From positions 1 to 37,688 of the forward strand of contig DEWM01000113.1 in the NCBI GenBank assembly GCA_002363635.1: a DNA stretch of 37,688 nucleotides, written 5' to 3'. The notes under the pieces were generated by a model, which was not told the DNA's origin, did not search any database, and worked only from the letters and a program-made list of their open reading frames with translations. Source of the DNA: Caryophanales bacterium UBA3210. GTDB taxonomy: Bacteria; Bacillota_I; Bacilli_A; RFN20; CAG-449. The position numbers and the translations under genes were made by a program. Every line of letters starts with the position of its first letter. Positions within the stretch are counted from its first letter, which is position 1. Positions 22,901 through 31,214 of this stretch are shown here, piece after piece.

Positions 22901-25121
22901 TTGTTCCATTCTCATACTTTCCATTAACAAATCTTCCATCTGGCGTTTTTAAATTGCTATCAAAAATTATACTAACATTTTTATCTCTTATAATTTTTTC
23001 AAGAATTTGCATGTATTTCTTAGTTTGTTCAGAATTATTAAAATTATTTTGTACTGCGCTTTCATTTAGTTTGTTAATCTTATCATTATCAGATATTTTA
23101 TACTCATATTTGTTGATTGTCTTGTTGTCTTGTGCAAATGTACTGCTATTATCATTACTTTCTTTAATTTGCTTTTGAAGAGTATTAAGTTGTGTTCCAA
23201 TCTCTTCTAATTTTTTTTCTTGTGCAGAATTTTCGTTAGTTTTTTCTTGATTAGTATAATTTATCGAATTATCTGTTTCGTTTGAAATAGGGGTGTTATT
23301 CTCGTTATTTACTATATCTACATTTTCATTTGCTAGTTGTGAATAAATTGTTTGTTGAATTTGTGAAATTTGTTCACCTGTTGGATATTCACCTGTTTTT
23401 TCATATTCTTTAGTTATCTCATCTGAAATAGTTTCATTTATTGTATTAGTTGATATTGTTTTATTTTGAATTTTGCTTTCTATTGAATTATGAATATTAG
23501 TAGTTACTGAACCTACCATTGAAAATACTGGTCCTGTTAAAGCAGTAGATACTGCTGCGCTTTCTCCTGCTTTTAATATTCTATTAATGTCATCTTTTAT
23601 TGTTGTTTCCCTTTTGATTCCAGACTCATTAGTTGCTAGTCTTTCACTAGCTATTGAAGTCCCTTCCTGTGTCATTTCTTCTATTGCTTCACTTGCTATA
23701 TTTTGTGCATAGCTTTTTACACCTGTTGTACCAATATTTACTATTTTATCTGCAACTTGTGCACCTACTTTTTTACTTAACCATTCTCTGACTTTTTTTT
23801 CACCATAATCATCTACTAATTCATTTACTACTTCTTTACTTACTGCTTTACCAGATAATGATGAAATACCTAATGTTGCTAAGTCTATGATGTTTTCTCC
23901 TGATTCTATTGCTGCATTTATTGCACCAGTTGTTTTTGCGTGTTTAGCAGCAACATCTTTAGGAACACCCATATCTATTAATGCTTGATATTGATTTCCT
24001 GCTTCAAGCATATATGTATATGGTGTTGAACCAACAGTATAACCAATAGAACCACCAACTTTTGCTCCTGTTAATGCACCTGGTGCACCACCAAATGCCG
24101 CACCAATAACAGCTCCAGTTCCTCCAAGTACAGTTGCAGCAATACCCTGATTTTTTAATGATTCGATTTGTGTATTTGCATTTTGTATAGCAGTTCCAGC
24201 TAATCCAGGATCATTCAATAAATCTTGATTGAATGAATTATATGTATCGATTTTGTTTTTTAATCTGCTTACATCGTTTGGCTCTCCATTCATTTGTTTA
24301 TAATATTCTAATGCAAGTTGGTTATTTAGTTTTCCTGTTTCGTAGTTATCTTGTATATTTTTAATTGGTTGAACTAATTCTTTATTTATTTTGCTTGATG
24401 CATTATCAGCATATTGTTTTAATGTTCCTAATGCCCCACCATAATTGATTCTATACTTTTCTGCTTGTGCTGTTTCTTCCTTTTCTCTTTGTCTTGATAA
24501 GTCTTTACTATAGTCAGAATACTCTTTATTTGTAAGATTTGCAGTATCAAGTTTTAACATATCTGATACTTTTAACTTTTTATTATCATTTTTCCAATCC
24601 TTATATCCTAATGATACTGCTTTTTTCTTATCTTCTTCATCTTGTTTTGTGCTAGTCATAAATGATATTGAATCCACATCTCTATATTTAAAACCATCAT
24701 ATAAATAGTATTTTCCATCTTTACTATATATTTTTAAATCTTTATCTTTTGCATAGTTTTGATAAAAATAATCACCATAATTCTTTCCTGTATATGTATA
24801 TCCATCAGAGTTTGTTTCACCGACACCATTATTTTTATTATTTGTTTGCACAACTTGTTGATTATTTATGTCTGATATTTTATTAAATACAGGCAATGAC
24901 ATTTGTCTATTATTAAATATATTATTTGAATTTAATGGTGAAGTATTACTTGTTAATATATTATTAGTTAAATCTACTCTGCTTTTTACAGGAGGCAAAT
25001 TTATTTTGTTTTCTGCTGTTATATTATCATTAGATGGTGTGTTATCTATAACTTGAAATCTAACATTAGATTTATTCGCTTTTTGTTCTTCATCCAACAA
25101 TTTAAATCTAATATTTGCCAT
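16932..25121 (-). CDS. giant polyvalent internal virion protein (2,729 aa) with peptidase-like and ADP-ribosyltransferase domains
   Basis: In order: a disordered Asn-rich N-terminus (1-100); a glycine-zipper, membrane-inserting-type segment (about 330-361); helical segments; a zincin-like domain with HELTH (His757, Glu758, His761); an LPD23-like second zincin with HEIQH (His1022, Glu1023, His1026) and a downstream GEIEAKDVQRR; an ART-like stretch around Arg1210 (IYRAS, then WVTTDKSYAK); an ART-PolyVal domain with VYHGT (His1329), GPGFYF (Tyr1357) and DEIVAF (Glu1606); long coiled coils (about 1650-2050); and a helical LPD38-like structural region to about 2700. Polyvalent proteins of this build are thought to be packaged in podovirus heads and ejected with the DNA. 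Its place after the nozzle and coiled-coil genes is where P22-type ejection proteins are encoded. The frame is unbroken and the Shine-Dalgarno (TAGGTGATT) is good. Confidence 0.85.
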   Translation of the reverse strand: MANIRFKLLDEEQKANKSNVRFQVIDNTPSNDNITAENKINLPPVKSRVDLTNNILTSNTSPLNSNNIFNNRQMSLPVFNKISDINNQQVVQTNNKNNGVGETNSDGYTYTGKNYGDYFYQNYAKDKDLKIYSKDGKYYLYDGFKYRDVDSISFMTSTKQDEEDKKKAVSLGYKDWKNDNKKLKVSDMLKLDTANLTNKEYSDYSKDLSRQREKEETAQAEKYRINYGGALGTLKQYADNASSKINKELVQPIKNIQDNYETGKLNNQLALEYYKQMNGEPNDVSRLKNKIDTYNSFNQDLLNDPGLAGTAIQNANTQIESLKNQGIAATVLGGTGAVIGAAFGGAPGALTGAKVGGSIGYTVGSTPYTYMLEAGNQYQALIDMGVPKDVAAKHAKTTGAINAAIESGENIIDLATLGISSLSGKAVSKEVVNELVDDYGEKKVREWLSKKVGAQVADKIVNIGTTGVKSYAQNIASEAIEEMTQEGTSIASERLATNESGIKRETTIKDDINRILKAGESAAVSTALTGPVFSMVGSVTTNIHNSIESKIQNKTISTNTINETISDEITKEYEKTGEYPTGEQISQIQQTIYSQLANENVDIVNNENNTPISNETDNSINYTNQEKTNENSAQEKKLEEIGTQLNTLQKQIKESNDNSSTFAQDNKTINKYEYKISDNDKINKLNESAVQNNFNNSEQTKKYMQILEKIIRDKNVSIIFDSNLKTPDGRFVNGKYENGTITINPNSNRMGEFIAIHELTHAIGTDSMKNIIETYRKSNSEFNKAITELLSKNYNTNELTEEAMADVSAQLFGNQEFINNLSQNNPNLFKRIYNEIKYLWHQFRGYTNQNQFIEDLQYKWEQAYKKNNKLNNTTNYSFIGKKNIEKTLKNKDLSDDQKMLLDKIKTNYNQALNDSTKKTNEQLRRDTGWFKDKNGDWKFEITDKNSDLKIQPQKNTQYKLEDLLDHDLLYDVEPRLKQITVKFKDLDNSNGKYRDFLPIRQIVINNNLISKGNEAVKSTLLHEIQHYNQYRNHFEKGLSSGTTLQDMIDYVNSLGEIEAKDVQRRKDLNQNELKNVTPESSKKNPVHPSREQLIKKRILQLANSNNNKYNSSRKGRGNFDEKITQSIQKNKNEDSNNYKRNGIKELDNSSFSYRGSHQIENAKSITELNLNDIKNKIIELDGYLTNQAQKDLNKLKKILNNPNEKVTIYRASPVNELNSGDWVTTDKSYAKNVANNNGGKVYSYEVDANELYYPDNVNDLPSLHRLSSFQYNENTQNNVKYSLSNEDNQGRKLSKQQQDFFKDSAIRVKQGRYGMPEISNDGNLFEVYHGTNNDFTKFDSNYFGSSNDMGWYGPGFYFAFTEGEAKTYGSKVMKSYLNIKNPFFFSEEMQTYDGKDSGDVNYDFGSFMINMKNKFPEISKKTTLKYSEYSDKTGDLELKEITIEELGKKIEEIYNSKDLKMITIDDNGVEKYQYVYENDLDDYKIPSSIKKLITEQRIYNKNDAKFATENSKYYYAKQEDLQSLYDYYKKTNNDFSRSYIGYPNTNKEVMKNSRLTEATWYVAHDVYHNLDMHMPEYYMQYLGNDIQKELIKKGYDGVVQSKSGDEIVAFYPNQIKNVDNLNPTINDDIRYSKNNETWQEYLENNFESKGTTTKIGDLKIPTKKKVNPPVAKTNTTETYGNPTKASSYGVPTKEDIVKSKVSKEINKNSTEALKKATSAGKTYLQLKYSEAKQLKEDLRKYVGKTKEQLTNAKTYNSIRDEVKNFMQKEIEYLDNDVKQVKNQIRNTNIKVDENLKEQITDYNDFRKSNFGKLKLSSTGQNIDSIYQELSDAYPYYFSSDINTEADMLYELSDFMNRENTIKEKYNLTDSELETATKKIFNALVDNSLSEKQIEEIQDELMKKYSKKTRKLVQEELLNDMGITLDDISSGKDISSLGFQRTDPVRLNEKVFGAKVGRKINNATINHTKHNEAERTRFLNKQRNEIKELDIKARSKESAAVQKYAEKQYINKYGELVKYGNKELASEFPNIETQNKIKHAAEVLRGKYDAYIEQINDVITELGYDPIPKRQDYMRHFNELNDKLSQWGIPLNPADLNKENIPTDINGLTDQFKPGKNWFASAMQRKGLNTTYDAITGIDGYLEGASNLIYHTEDIQRYRALSKMIRDTYGQTHGLDGIDVSTQEGQQRLNDIFDNKLSKYAAWLDEQANALAGKKGGIDRAAERLLGRKIYSVLDTAKKQVGSNMTGFNVRSALTNFASAVQGASKTNKSAFIKGTVSTLQNMIHNDGLIDKSDFLTSRFGSNQLSKKLWQKASNAGQIFMTGTDYFTANQIWRSKYYENLSKGMTETQAIKKADDFASRIMGDRSKGATAELFNSKTLGLLTQFQLEVNNQWSSMIHDNKMDIQNGEKTGATVVFQLGQLAAMSYMFNNLMKALTGSSVMFDPIDLLKKMFGSDDDEDKSLEDRATEVLGEILDNLPFASIFNGGRIPVGEAFKGAGTLLKKLTNQKGDYGNEIKWEDVKDDLISSAFYWLLPTGYGQAKKTYSGLSMYDSKYPIAGSYTKTGRLRFPVNKDVGSVTQAALFGQYANKNAREYLDNGYTPLTEKQQKIYKNLNIPISDYWKNKTEYNYSYENPEKYAAIKLIADYDSYTDYSKQINEIKKKYDNTNIRKEKVMEYIDSLDLNKNQKAIFKKLVYTSYTNNDNQIMKYVNNLDITENERGNIYKALGMKR

Positions 25122-25132
25122 TTATTAATCAC

Positions 25133-26443
25133 CTACAATCCTAATGCTTTTTTTTCACTATTGTTTAATTTTAAATATTTATTTTGTGTTCCATCCCAGA
25201 AATAATAATTTCCATCTGTACATCTCCATACATTTTGTGATTGACCATTGTAATTTATCATTTTACCAGATTTACTTAATTTGTTCCCTCCAACATTGTC
25301 TGGTTGATAGCCACTACCAAATGCACCATTTTTAACATCATTATTTATTGTACCTGTATATGGATTATATCCTTCTTTCATTTTATATTGATTTCCATTT
25401 ACATCAACATATATTCTGTTTCCGTTTCCATCACCATATGAATTAGCAAGTGAACCATATGCTACTACTCCCGATGAATAACCGGATGATGAACTCGATC
25501 CTCCTGATGAATAACTTCTTGATGAACTGCTCTTTAATTGTTGTAAACTTAATTGATATTCTTTTTCCCAGTTCTCTTGTTCTTGTTTTAATTGTTGCTT
25601 CTTTAGCTCTAATTGTTGTATCTCCAATTCGTATTGCTTTGCATCTTTTTCTTTTAAGTATTTAATATTTTCATCAAATTGTCTTATATCTTCATCATAT
25701 TGTTTCATTTGTAATGCATAGTTTTGTTCAAATTGTCTTATATTTTCATTGAATTGTTGTTGCTCTAATGCATAATTTTGTTCATATTGTCTAATAGCTT
25801 CTTCTTGTTGTTTTTCTGTATTAATTTGATTCCATACTGTGTTATATCTATCGTTGTATTCACTATCTAGAGCTTGACTATTTGATAATTGATTTTGTCT
25901 TAGTGTATTTGCTGTATCAAACTCTCTTATATTTGCTTCTAATTGTTGTTGTAGCGCTTGTAATGCATATTGTGCCTTAGTTGTATCTCTATTTAGTTCT
26001 ATTTCCTTCATAGCATTATCATATTGTTGTATAGCATTATTCATACTTGTTCTTGCTTGAGCTGTTCTATTTTGTTGAGTATTCCATGCTCCTAATTTTG
26101 TTGTTTCAGCATATCCTGCATTATTTAATCCGTTTTGTGCTTGTATTTCAGCATTTGCTCCATATGGATTAATAAAATCATAATATGCATTTTTACTTGC
26201 TATTGCTTCGTTTTGAAAGTCTTTTTGTGCTCTTTCCTTATTTTGCATTTGTAATGAGTTTTGATAAGCAGCATTTTTATCTGCTATTTCATTTTGAGTT
26301 GTTTGCCAGTTGTTTATATAATCTTTTTGTTGTTGAGCTAATTGAGAATTACTTGCTAGCATTTCGTTATACATATTATTTGATTGATTTAATGCATTTT
26401 GTTTATCTGCTTCTACTTTTGCATATCTTTCATCTTCTGTCAT
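25133..26443 (-). CDS. Gln-rich coiled-coil internal/ejection protein
   Basis: Most of this 436-residue protein (about 1-305) is alpha-helical and rich in Gln, Asn, Glu and Ala. Imperfect ~18-residue repeats (QYEQNYALEQQQFNENIRQF and similar) lie near residues 210-265. A Ser/Gly-rich linker (about 308-330) leads to a small C-terminal domain (DVNGNQYKMKEGYNPYTG, WRCTDGNYYFWDG, ending KKALGL). It lies between the nozzle-like gene and the polyvalent gene, the position of P22-like ejection proteins. This is inference from place and composition; no enzyme motif is seen. Confidence 0.65.
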   Translation of the reverse strand: MTEDERYAKVEADKQNALNQSNNMYNEMLASNSQLAQQQKDYINNWQTTQNEIADKNAAYQNSLQMQNKERAQKDFQNEAIASKNAYYDFINPYGANAEIQAQNGLNNAGYAETTKLGAWNTQQNRTAQARTSMNNAIQQYDNAMKEIELNRDTTKAQYALQALQQQLEANIREFDTANTLRQNQLSNSQALDSEYNDRYNTVWNQINTEKQQEEAIRQYEQNYALEQQQFNENIRQFEQNYALQMKQYDEDIRQFDENIKYLKEKDAKQYELEIQQLELKKQQLKQEQENWEKEYQLSLQQLKSSSSRSYSSGGSSSSSGYSSGVVAYGSLANSYGDGNGNRIYVDVNGNQYKMKEGYNPYTGTINNDVKNGAFGSGYQPDNVGGNKLSKSGKMINYNGQSQNVWRCTDGNYYFWDGTQNKYLKLNNSEKKALGL

Positions 26444-26452
26444 ATTTACCTC

Positions 26453-28213
26453 CTATCTTTTTATGTACCCTGCTACAAATCCCTGCAATGTACATGAAAA
26501 AAGTCCAAATGGTTTATTTGAACTAAATTTTAATTGTATTTCTTTAAATTTTTTATCTTTTATTCTATATGCTATATATCCTTTTGTATCATCATATGTA
26601 TTTTTTTCTCTTATTTCTCCATCAACAATAGTAGATACTTTTAAAGCATCATTACTCATTGGTTTTAATGTTGCTACACCACCTCTTTTATTAGTTGTTT
26701 TGATATATGCTTCATATCCAAAATCATCTTTTGAAGTAGTCCATATACTTGGTATTGTTTCTGTTGAATTGCTATCAAATTTATAAATATCTCCAGATGC
26801 ATTTGCTAAGAACAAATCACCCTGATATTCTTTTATATAAGTTATATTATTTGCAAGTTCCCAATAAAACCATTCATATTCTATTTCAGTTGTTCCATTT
26901 TGAAATCTTTGTCTTGAATCAGCTAAATATACGTGTGAATTTATTAAGCATAATAGATAACCTTTATATTCACATAATTTTATATTATTGTAACTATTTT
27001 CATTTAATAATTTGCTATCCACTAAACTTGATCTGTGTGATAATAGTTGTTCACTATATATATTTCCACTTATTCCTTCTAATCCATTCTTAGAGAAAAA
27101 TACTACATCATCATTAAAATTAATTCCTGTTGATACACATCCTATGTTAATATTACCACTTACACCAGGATATATCTTACCTTCTTGTGAATCTATTGTT
27201 GGTGTATGATAATAAATTCCTGTTGTATTTTGATTTATTTCCTTTATTACCCATAATACATTATTACCTGGGATAATTGCTCTAATTGGTGCTAAATCAA
27301 GTCCATCTTCATAATATGCAGTATCTTTTATATATCTTGGATCATTTAGTTCACTATGAAATATTGCGTTTGGATAATTTTGATTACCACTAAAGAATAT
27401 TCTATTATCAAATTCACACAATAAATTACAATGAGTTATTCTTGTTTTATAATTATGATCAGTTTTACTGAAAGTTATAAATACATTACTTTCACCATCT
27501 TCTGTTGGAGCAGATGGTGCATTAAAAAATGTTACTACACCATTTGTTCTATCTACACTAAAATCTACTGTTTCTACTTTACTTACTCCATTAACAGTTG
27601 CAGTGCAAATGAAAGTACTTGCTGAATCTAAACCAGTTGTATCAAGATGATATTGTGTACTTGTTCCATCTGCAACAAATCCATTTTTTCTTTTTGAAGT
27701 TAAAACATTAACAGGTTGATAAACTGTGTCATAATCATCATTTATTATTTCTCCAGTTGGTTTTTTTCCTATTGAAGTAATAGGAATAGTTGGTTCAACT
27801 TCTTTTGCTGTTGTTCCATCATATTCTATATAATTTAATCCATCTTTTAAAAAGAATATATTGTTAAAAATAAAACTTTGACTATATGATGGATTTAATC
27901 CAGTATATAACTCCGTTGTATTAACAGGACTATTTGGATAATTGTTCCATTTATACAATTTTGTTCCTGCATGAACTAATACTATTGTAGTATTTAATAC
28001 TTTATAAAAAAAGAGACCAAATACTTGATTACTAAAATTGCCTAGCAATCTCATACCTGGTCTTGTTTCTATACATGTTCCGTTGCTATCAGTATAATTT
28101 TTCCACATATTTACTGAGTTAGGACTTCTGTTTGATGATACATTACTGTTTGAGAAATCAACACCTTTAAAATTTTGATATGTTCTAGTTATTATATCTT
28201 TTATACTGGCCAT
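26453..28213 (-). CDS. tail nozzle / P22 gp10-like tail hub protein
   Basis: The product is 586 residues and beta-rich. It begins with the typical ITRTYQNFKGVDFSNSNVSSNRSPNSVNMWKNY segment and ETRPGMRLLG, continues with repeated beta-propeller-like strands (LYKWNN, FLKDGLNYIEYDG, NRIFFSGNQNYPNAIFHSELNDP, ENVVFFSKNGLEGI-like) and ends KPFGLFSCTLQGFVAGYIKR. This is the pattern of podovirus tail-hub or nozzle proteins (P22 gp10, T7 gp12 class). Its start overlaps the adaptor stop as TAATG, indicating coupled synthesis of the two tail-machine parts. Confidence 0.75.
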   Translation of the reverse strand: MASIKDIITRTYQNFKGVDFSNSNVSSNRSPNSVNMWKNYTDSNGTCIETRPGMRLLGNFSNQVFGLFFYKVLNTTIVLVHAGTKLYKWNNYPNSPVNTTELYTGLNPSYSQSFIFNNIFFLKDGLNYIEYDGTTAKEVEPTIPITSIGKKPTGEIINDDYDTVYQPVNVLTSKRKNGFVADGTSTQYHLDTTGLDSASTFICTATVNGVSKVETVDFSVDRTNGVVTFFNAPSAPTEDGESNVFITFSKTDHNYKTRITHCNLLCEFDNRIFFSGNQNYPNAIFHSELNDPRYIKDTAYYEDGLDLAPIRAIIPGNNVLWVIKEINQNTTGIYYHTPTIDSQEGKIYPGVSGNINIGCVSTGINFNDDVVFFSKNGLEGISGNIYSEQLLSHRSSLVDSKLLNENSYNNIKLCEYKGYLLCLINSHVYLADSRQRFQNGTTEIEYEWFYWELANNITYIKEYQGDLFLANASGDIYKFDSNSTETIPSIWTTSKDDFGYEAYIKTTNKRGGVATLKPMSNDALKVSTIVDGEIREKNTYDDTKGYIAYRIKDKKFKEIQLKFSSNKPFGLFSCTLQGFVAGYIKR

Positions 28214-28878
28214 TAGATATCTAATCCTCCCTCAGCAACTATTAATCCTGATGAGACTCTAGAATCTATCATTTGTTTCATTTCGTTGTATCTTTCATAA
28301 TAATACTTTCCATAATCACTAATCATATCATTTTTTAACAAATCTGCTGCTACACCATATGGCATTACTTCAAGTACATCTTGTGATAATTCAAATACAT
28401 ATTCTTCATCTATTCTTGCACTTGCCTCTGCTAGTGTTTCATATTGTGGTGTTGTTTCTTGACTTTCTTCTTCTGTTTCTTCAATCTCTGTATTATCTGT
28501 CTCTTCAACTTCTATTTCTTGTGGCTCTATTATTACATCTATTAATTCAGGGTATTTATAATAATAAATTGTTGCTGATTCTACATCATCATCAAATACT
28601 ATTTCTAAATCACCTTTTAATTCATATTCATCTGTTGATATATTGTTTAATTGATATATATTAGGAATATCCTTTATTAATAGTGTATTTCCATGTTCTT
28701 CTATATCATATACATATTTAGCAGGTATCTTCTTTAATCTACATAATTCCACTTGAATCTGATTAAATACTGAGTTTATTTTCATTTGTATATCTGGATC
28801 ATCTGTTAAATATTCACTCTCTGGATTAAGTTCTTCTATAAGTGATAATACTTTATATTTTGCTTCTTTTAGTGTCAT
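28213..28878 (-). CDS. head-tail adaptor (P22 gp4-like)
   Basis: This 221-residue protein is mostly helical at the N-terminus (TLKEAKYKVLSLIEELNPES, PDIQMKINSVFNQIQVELCRLKKIP). A beta segment and a long acidic Glu/Thr insertion (about residues 110-145) follow, then a helical C-terminus (LPYGVAADLLK-like, YYERYNEMKQMIDSR). This is the plan of portal-bound adaptors. Its position after capsid and before the nozzle supports the call. The acidic insertion is unusual for the family. Confidence 0.7.
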   Translation of the reverse strand: MTLKEAKYKVLSLIEELNPESEYLTDDPDIQMKINSVFNQIQVELCRLKKIPAKYVYDIEEHGNTLLIKDIPNIYQLNNISTDEYELKGDLEIVFDDDVESATIYYYKYPELIDVIIEPQEIEVEETDNTEIEETEEESQETTPQYETLAEASARIDEEYVFELSQDVLEVMPYGVAADLLKNDMISDYGKYYYERYNEMKQMIDSRVSSGLIVAEGGLDI

Positions 28879-28887
28879 ATTACACCT

Positions 28888-29226
28888 CTATTCTTTACTA
28901 TTATATATTTCTTCTATATCCTTTATTTCTACTTCTAATTCTTCTAAAGTACACATTTGGCATTGTGGAATTATAAAACCTTCTCCTTCATCCCATACTA
29001 GAATTGTTCCTTCTGGCATAGTTACTTTCATTTCAGAGTTTTCCTCAATTTTAAATCCATCGTTTTCAACTTCTGTTTTAATTGTTGTTGTCAATGTTAA
29101 ATCTTTAAATGTTTGGTGTACTCTTCCATCTTCTGTTTGTTCTGTAAATTCTGTATCTTTTGATACTTTTTTCCCGTAAATTTGCTTTAAATTTGGTTTA
29201 ACTGTATAATATTCTAATTTTTCCAT
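28888..29226 (-). CDS. small head-associated protein
   Basis: I start at ATG 29226, after AAAGGAAG. An in-frame TTG 14 codons upstream has no Shine-Dalgarno. The product is 112 residues, beta-rich in the middle, with a C-terminal CQMC pair and an acidic helix (EELEVEIKDIEEIYNSKE). Its place directly after the major capsid gene suggests a head decoration or completion protein. Not recognised. Confidence 0.6.
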   Translation of the reverse strand: MEKLEYYTVKPNLKQIYGKKVSKDTEFTEQTEDGRVHQTFKDLTLTTTIKTEVENDGFKIEENSEMKVTMPEGTILVWDEGEGFIIPQCQMCTLEELEVEIKDIEEIYNSKE

Positions 29227-29285
29227 AAAAACTTCCTTTCTAGTCGTGTTTTTGAGAGTTGCACTCAATTTACTTCTAACACGAT

Positions 29286-29305
29286 AAAAGACCTCTTACG
29301 AGGTC
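29286..29305 (-). terminator. hairpin terminator after the major capsid gene
   Basis: On the minus strand GACCTC, loop GTAA, then GAGGTC (29305-29290) is followed by TTTTATC. It lies just downstream of the capsid stop at 29319. With only four T before an A it may be partial, lowering expression of downstream tail genes relative to capsid. Confidence 0.65.
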
Positions 29306-29318
29306 CAAATATACATTA

Positions 29319-30290
29319 TTAAGCAATGTTTGTTGGTACAATAACTATTTCATCAGGTCTAACAACTTTTGCACCACATCCATATAATCCTTTAATTGCA
29401 TCTTCAAATGCATCTTGTGGTCTATATGTTTCAGTTTTTCTGATTTGTTCAATGAATGCAACTGCATGTTTAGTTCTAATGATATTTAATACTGTTCCAT
29501 ATGTTTTTGCTTCATAATATGTTGCAATACTTGCAACAGATGGTGAAGTAACTTTAGTATAAGTATATGCTCCTTCACTACCACTTCTTGTGTAATATGT
29601 TTTTGCTAAATCTATAGCAGTATCAGATGTTGCTTCATATGATGCTGGTGATCCTTTTGGTAGTAAATTTTCAATAGTAATCATTGCATTACCATATTTT
29701 CCAACTACACCCTTTTTTGCCATTTCTACATTGTTTGTTAATACTTCAATAAGATTTGGTCTTAAGAATTTGTGAAATGCTGGGCATACTTCATAGAATA
29801 ATTCTTCTGATACTTTTACATTGTTATCATATAATTTTTCTAATGCATCCTCAGTTTTTTCTATTGCATTTGCTTTTGTTGCAGTAAATGCACTAATTCC
29901 ACTAATTTCACTTGCTTCATAAGCATCTTTAATTTTTTTAGCAACATATCTGTCGCCATTTTCTGCTAATGCTAATGCACCTTCTTGAGCTGATGCTTCC
30001 ATTGCTCCTGGTACTGTTTGAGCTTTTACAACATCATCTAATCCTACATTAAAGTATGTAAAATAATCTATTGGTAGGTCTTGTGCTGTACTAGCTACTG
30101 CATCTCTTGTAATACTTGATCCTGGTACATATGGTCTTGTACTTGGTCTAACTGCGTTTAATATTCTAACTTTTTCTGCATTTCTTGCATCACCTTCAAA
30201 TTTAAAATCACAGTGATTTCTTAATGAAGTGATTGTTTTTAATGCTCTTTCATAGGCTTTATGCCAAATTGTTTGTTTTGCGTAATCCAT
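29319..30290 (-). CDS. major capsid (coat) protein
   Basis: The product is 323 residues. Features typical of phage coat proteins are the helical N-terminus (WHKAYERALKTITSLRN), SSITRDAVASTAQDLPIDYFTYFNVGLDDVVKAQTVPGAMEASAQEGALALAENGDRYVAKKI, the SEELFYEVCPAFHKFLRPNL segment, and an insertion around residues 215-260 rich in Ser and Tyr. It follows the scaffold gene, as in P22-like phages. The fold is expected to be HK97-like by class knowledge. AGAAGGAA start. A hairpin terminator directly follows the gene. Confidence 0.85.
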   Translation of the reverse strand: MDYAKQTIWHKAYERALKTITSLRNHCDFKFEGDARNAEKVRILNAVRPSTRPYVPGSSITRDAVASTAQDLPIDYFTYFNVGLDDVVKAQTVPGAMEASAQEGALALAENGDRYVAKKIKDAYEASEISGISAFTATKANAIEKTEDALEKLYDNNVKVSEELFYEVCPAFHKFLRPNLIEVLTNNVEMAKKGVVGKYGNAMITIENLLPKGSPASYEATSDTAIDLAKTYYTRSGSEGAYTYTKVTSPSVASIATYYEAKTYGTVLNIIRTKHAVAFIEQIRKTETYRPQDAFEDAIKGLYGCGAKVVRPDEIVIVPTNIA

Positions 30291-30313
30291 TATTAATTCC
30301 TTCTTTCTTTATT

Positions 30314-31138
30314 TTATTTATTGCTTGTCATTGCCTTTCTTACGGCATTCCATGTTTCATCATCATCTAGATCATCTAATGATAGAGAATCTATTTCATC
30401 TGATGAATATGTTTTTTCTTTCTTTTCTGGAAGAGTATTCTTCATACTTCCTAATTTTGTAAATTGTTTTTTAGGTTCAGTTTTGGAGTACAAATTATAG
30501 ATATCTTTTATATCAGTTCCATAATTGAATTTTTTTACAAACTTATTGAAATCTTCTGAATCAAGAATGTCTGCGCTCACTCCTATTGATTTGAGTTCAG
30601 ATTTTTTCTTTTCATAGTCTAGCTTGTCCGCTAATTTATTGAATGTTGCTGCTTCTCTTGCATTCCAATTTTCACGACCAATTTGTACTAGTCTATTAGC
30701 TTCTTTTTCTGCCTCCTTCAATCCTAATTCAAGAATCTCATCAGCATCTTCATTTCCTAATATTTGTAGTTCTCTTTCACTTAAACCCTGTTTTATTGGT
30801 GATGGTAGATCCACACCCTGTTCTTTGTAGTATTCTCTTAAATTTGAACTAGCTTCTTCTATTGAATGAGTTCCTAGCCCTGCATTTAATATATTTTCTA
30901 CATCTTTATATTTTGATAGTTCTTTTTGAAAGTCTCTTTCTTTACGAGCAAGTCTTTTTTTAACTATCTCATCTACTTCTTCTTGAGTAAATGTTTTAAC
31001 TTCTTCTTTTTCTTCCTCTACATTATCTGTAGTCTCAGTGGTATCAGTTTCTCCTATACCTTCCCCAATTTCTTCTGTAGTTTGAGTATCTACATTTTCA
31101 GTTTCGTTAGTTTGTTCTAACATTTCTTCATTATCCAT
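30314..31138 (-). CDS. capsid scaffold protein
   Basis: The first ~50 residues of this 274-residue protein are almost all Glu, Thr, Asp and Asn. KTFTQEEVDEIVKKRLARKERDFQKELSKYKDVENIL follows (about 48-85), a common scaffold motif (DUF4355-type). The rest is helical with an acidic SLSLDDLDDDETW stretch near the C-terminus. The position between portal and coat agrees. It guides coat assembly and is not normally kept in the mature virion. GGGAGGA start. Confidence 0.85.
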   Translation of the reverse strand: MDNEEMLEQTNETENVDTQTTEEIGEGIGETDTTETTDNVEEEKEEVKTFTQEEVDEIVKKRLARKERDFQKELSKYKDVENILNAGLGTHSIEEASSNLREYYKEQGVDLPSPIKQGLSERELQILGNEDADEILELGLKEAEKEANRLVQIGRENWNAREAATFNKLADKLDYEKKKSELKSIGVSADILDSEDFNKFVKKFNYGTDIKDIYNLYSKTEPKKQFTKLGSMKNTLPEKKEKTYSSDEIDSLSLDDLDDDETWNAVRKAMTSNK

Positions 31139-31214
31139 TTAATCCTCCCAGTTTAAAGTCCTGTAGACTATTTGTTCCATATTCCTTTACCCTCATACAA
31201 TGTTTGGAGCATAC

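Noticed and set aside
28359..28664. Leu-rich plus-strand frame opposite the head-tail adaptor gene
   Set aside because: Its Leu/His/Ile composition is the mirror of the acidic Glu/Thr-rich adaptor insertion on the minus strand.
29227..29268. Longer N-terminus for the head-associated protein from an upstream TTG
   Set aside because: The TTG has no Shine-Dalgarno, while AAAGGAAG is well placed before the internal ATG at 29226.
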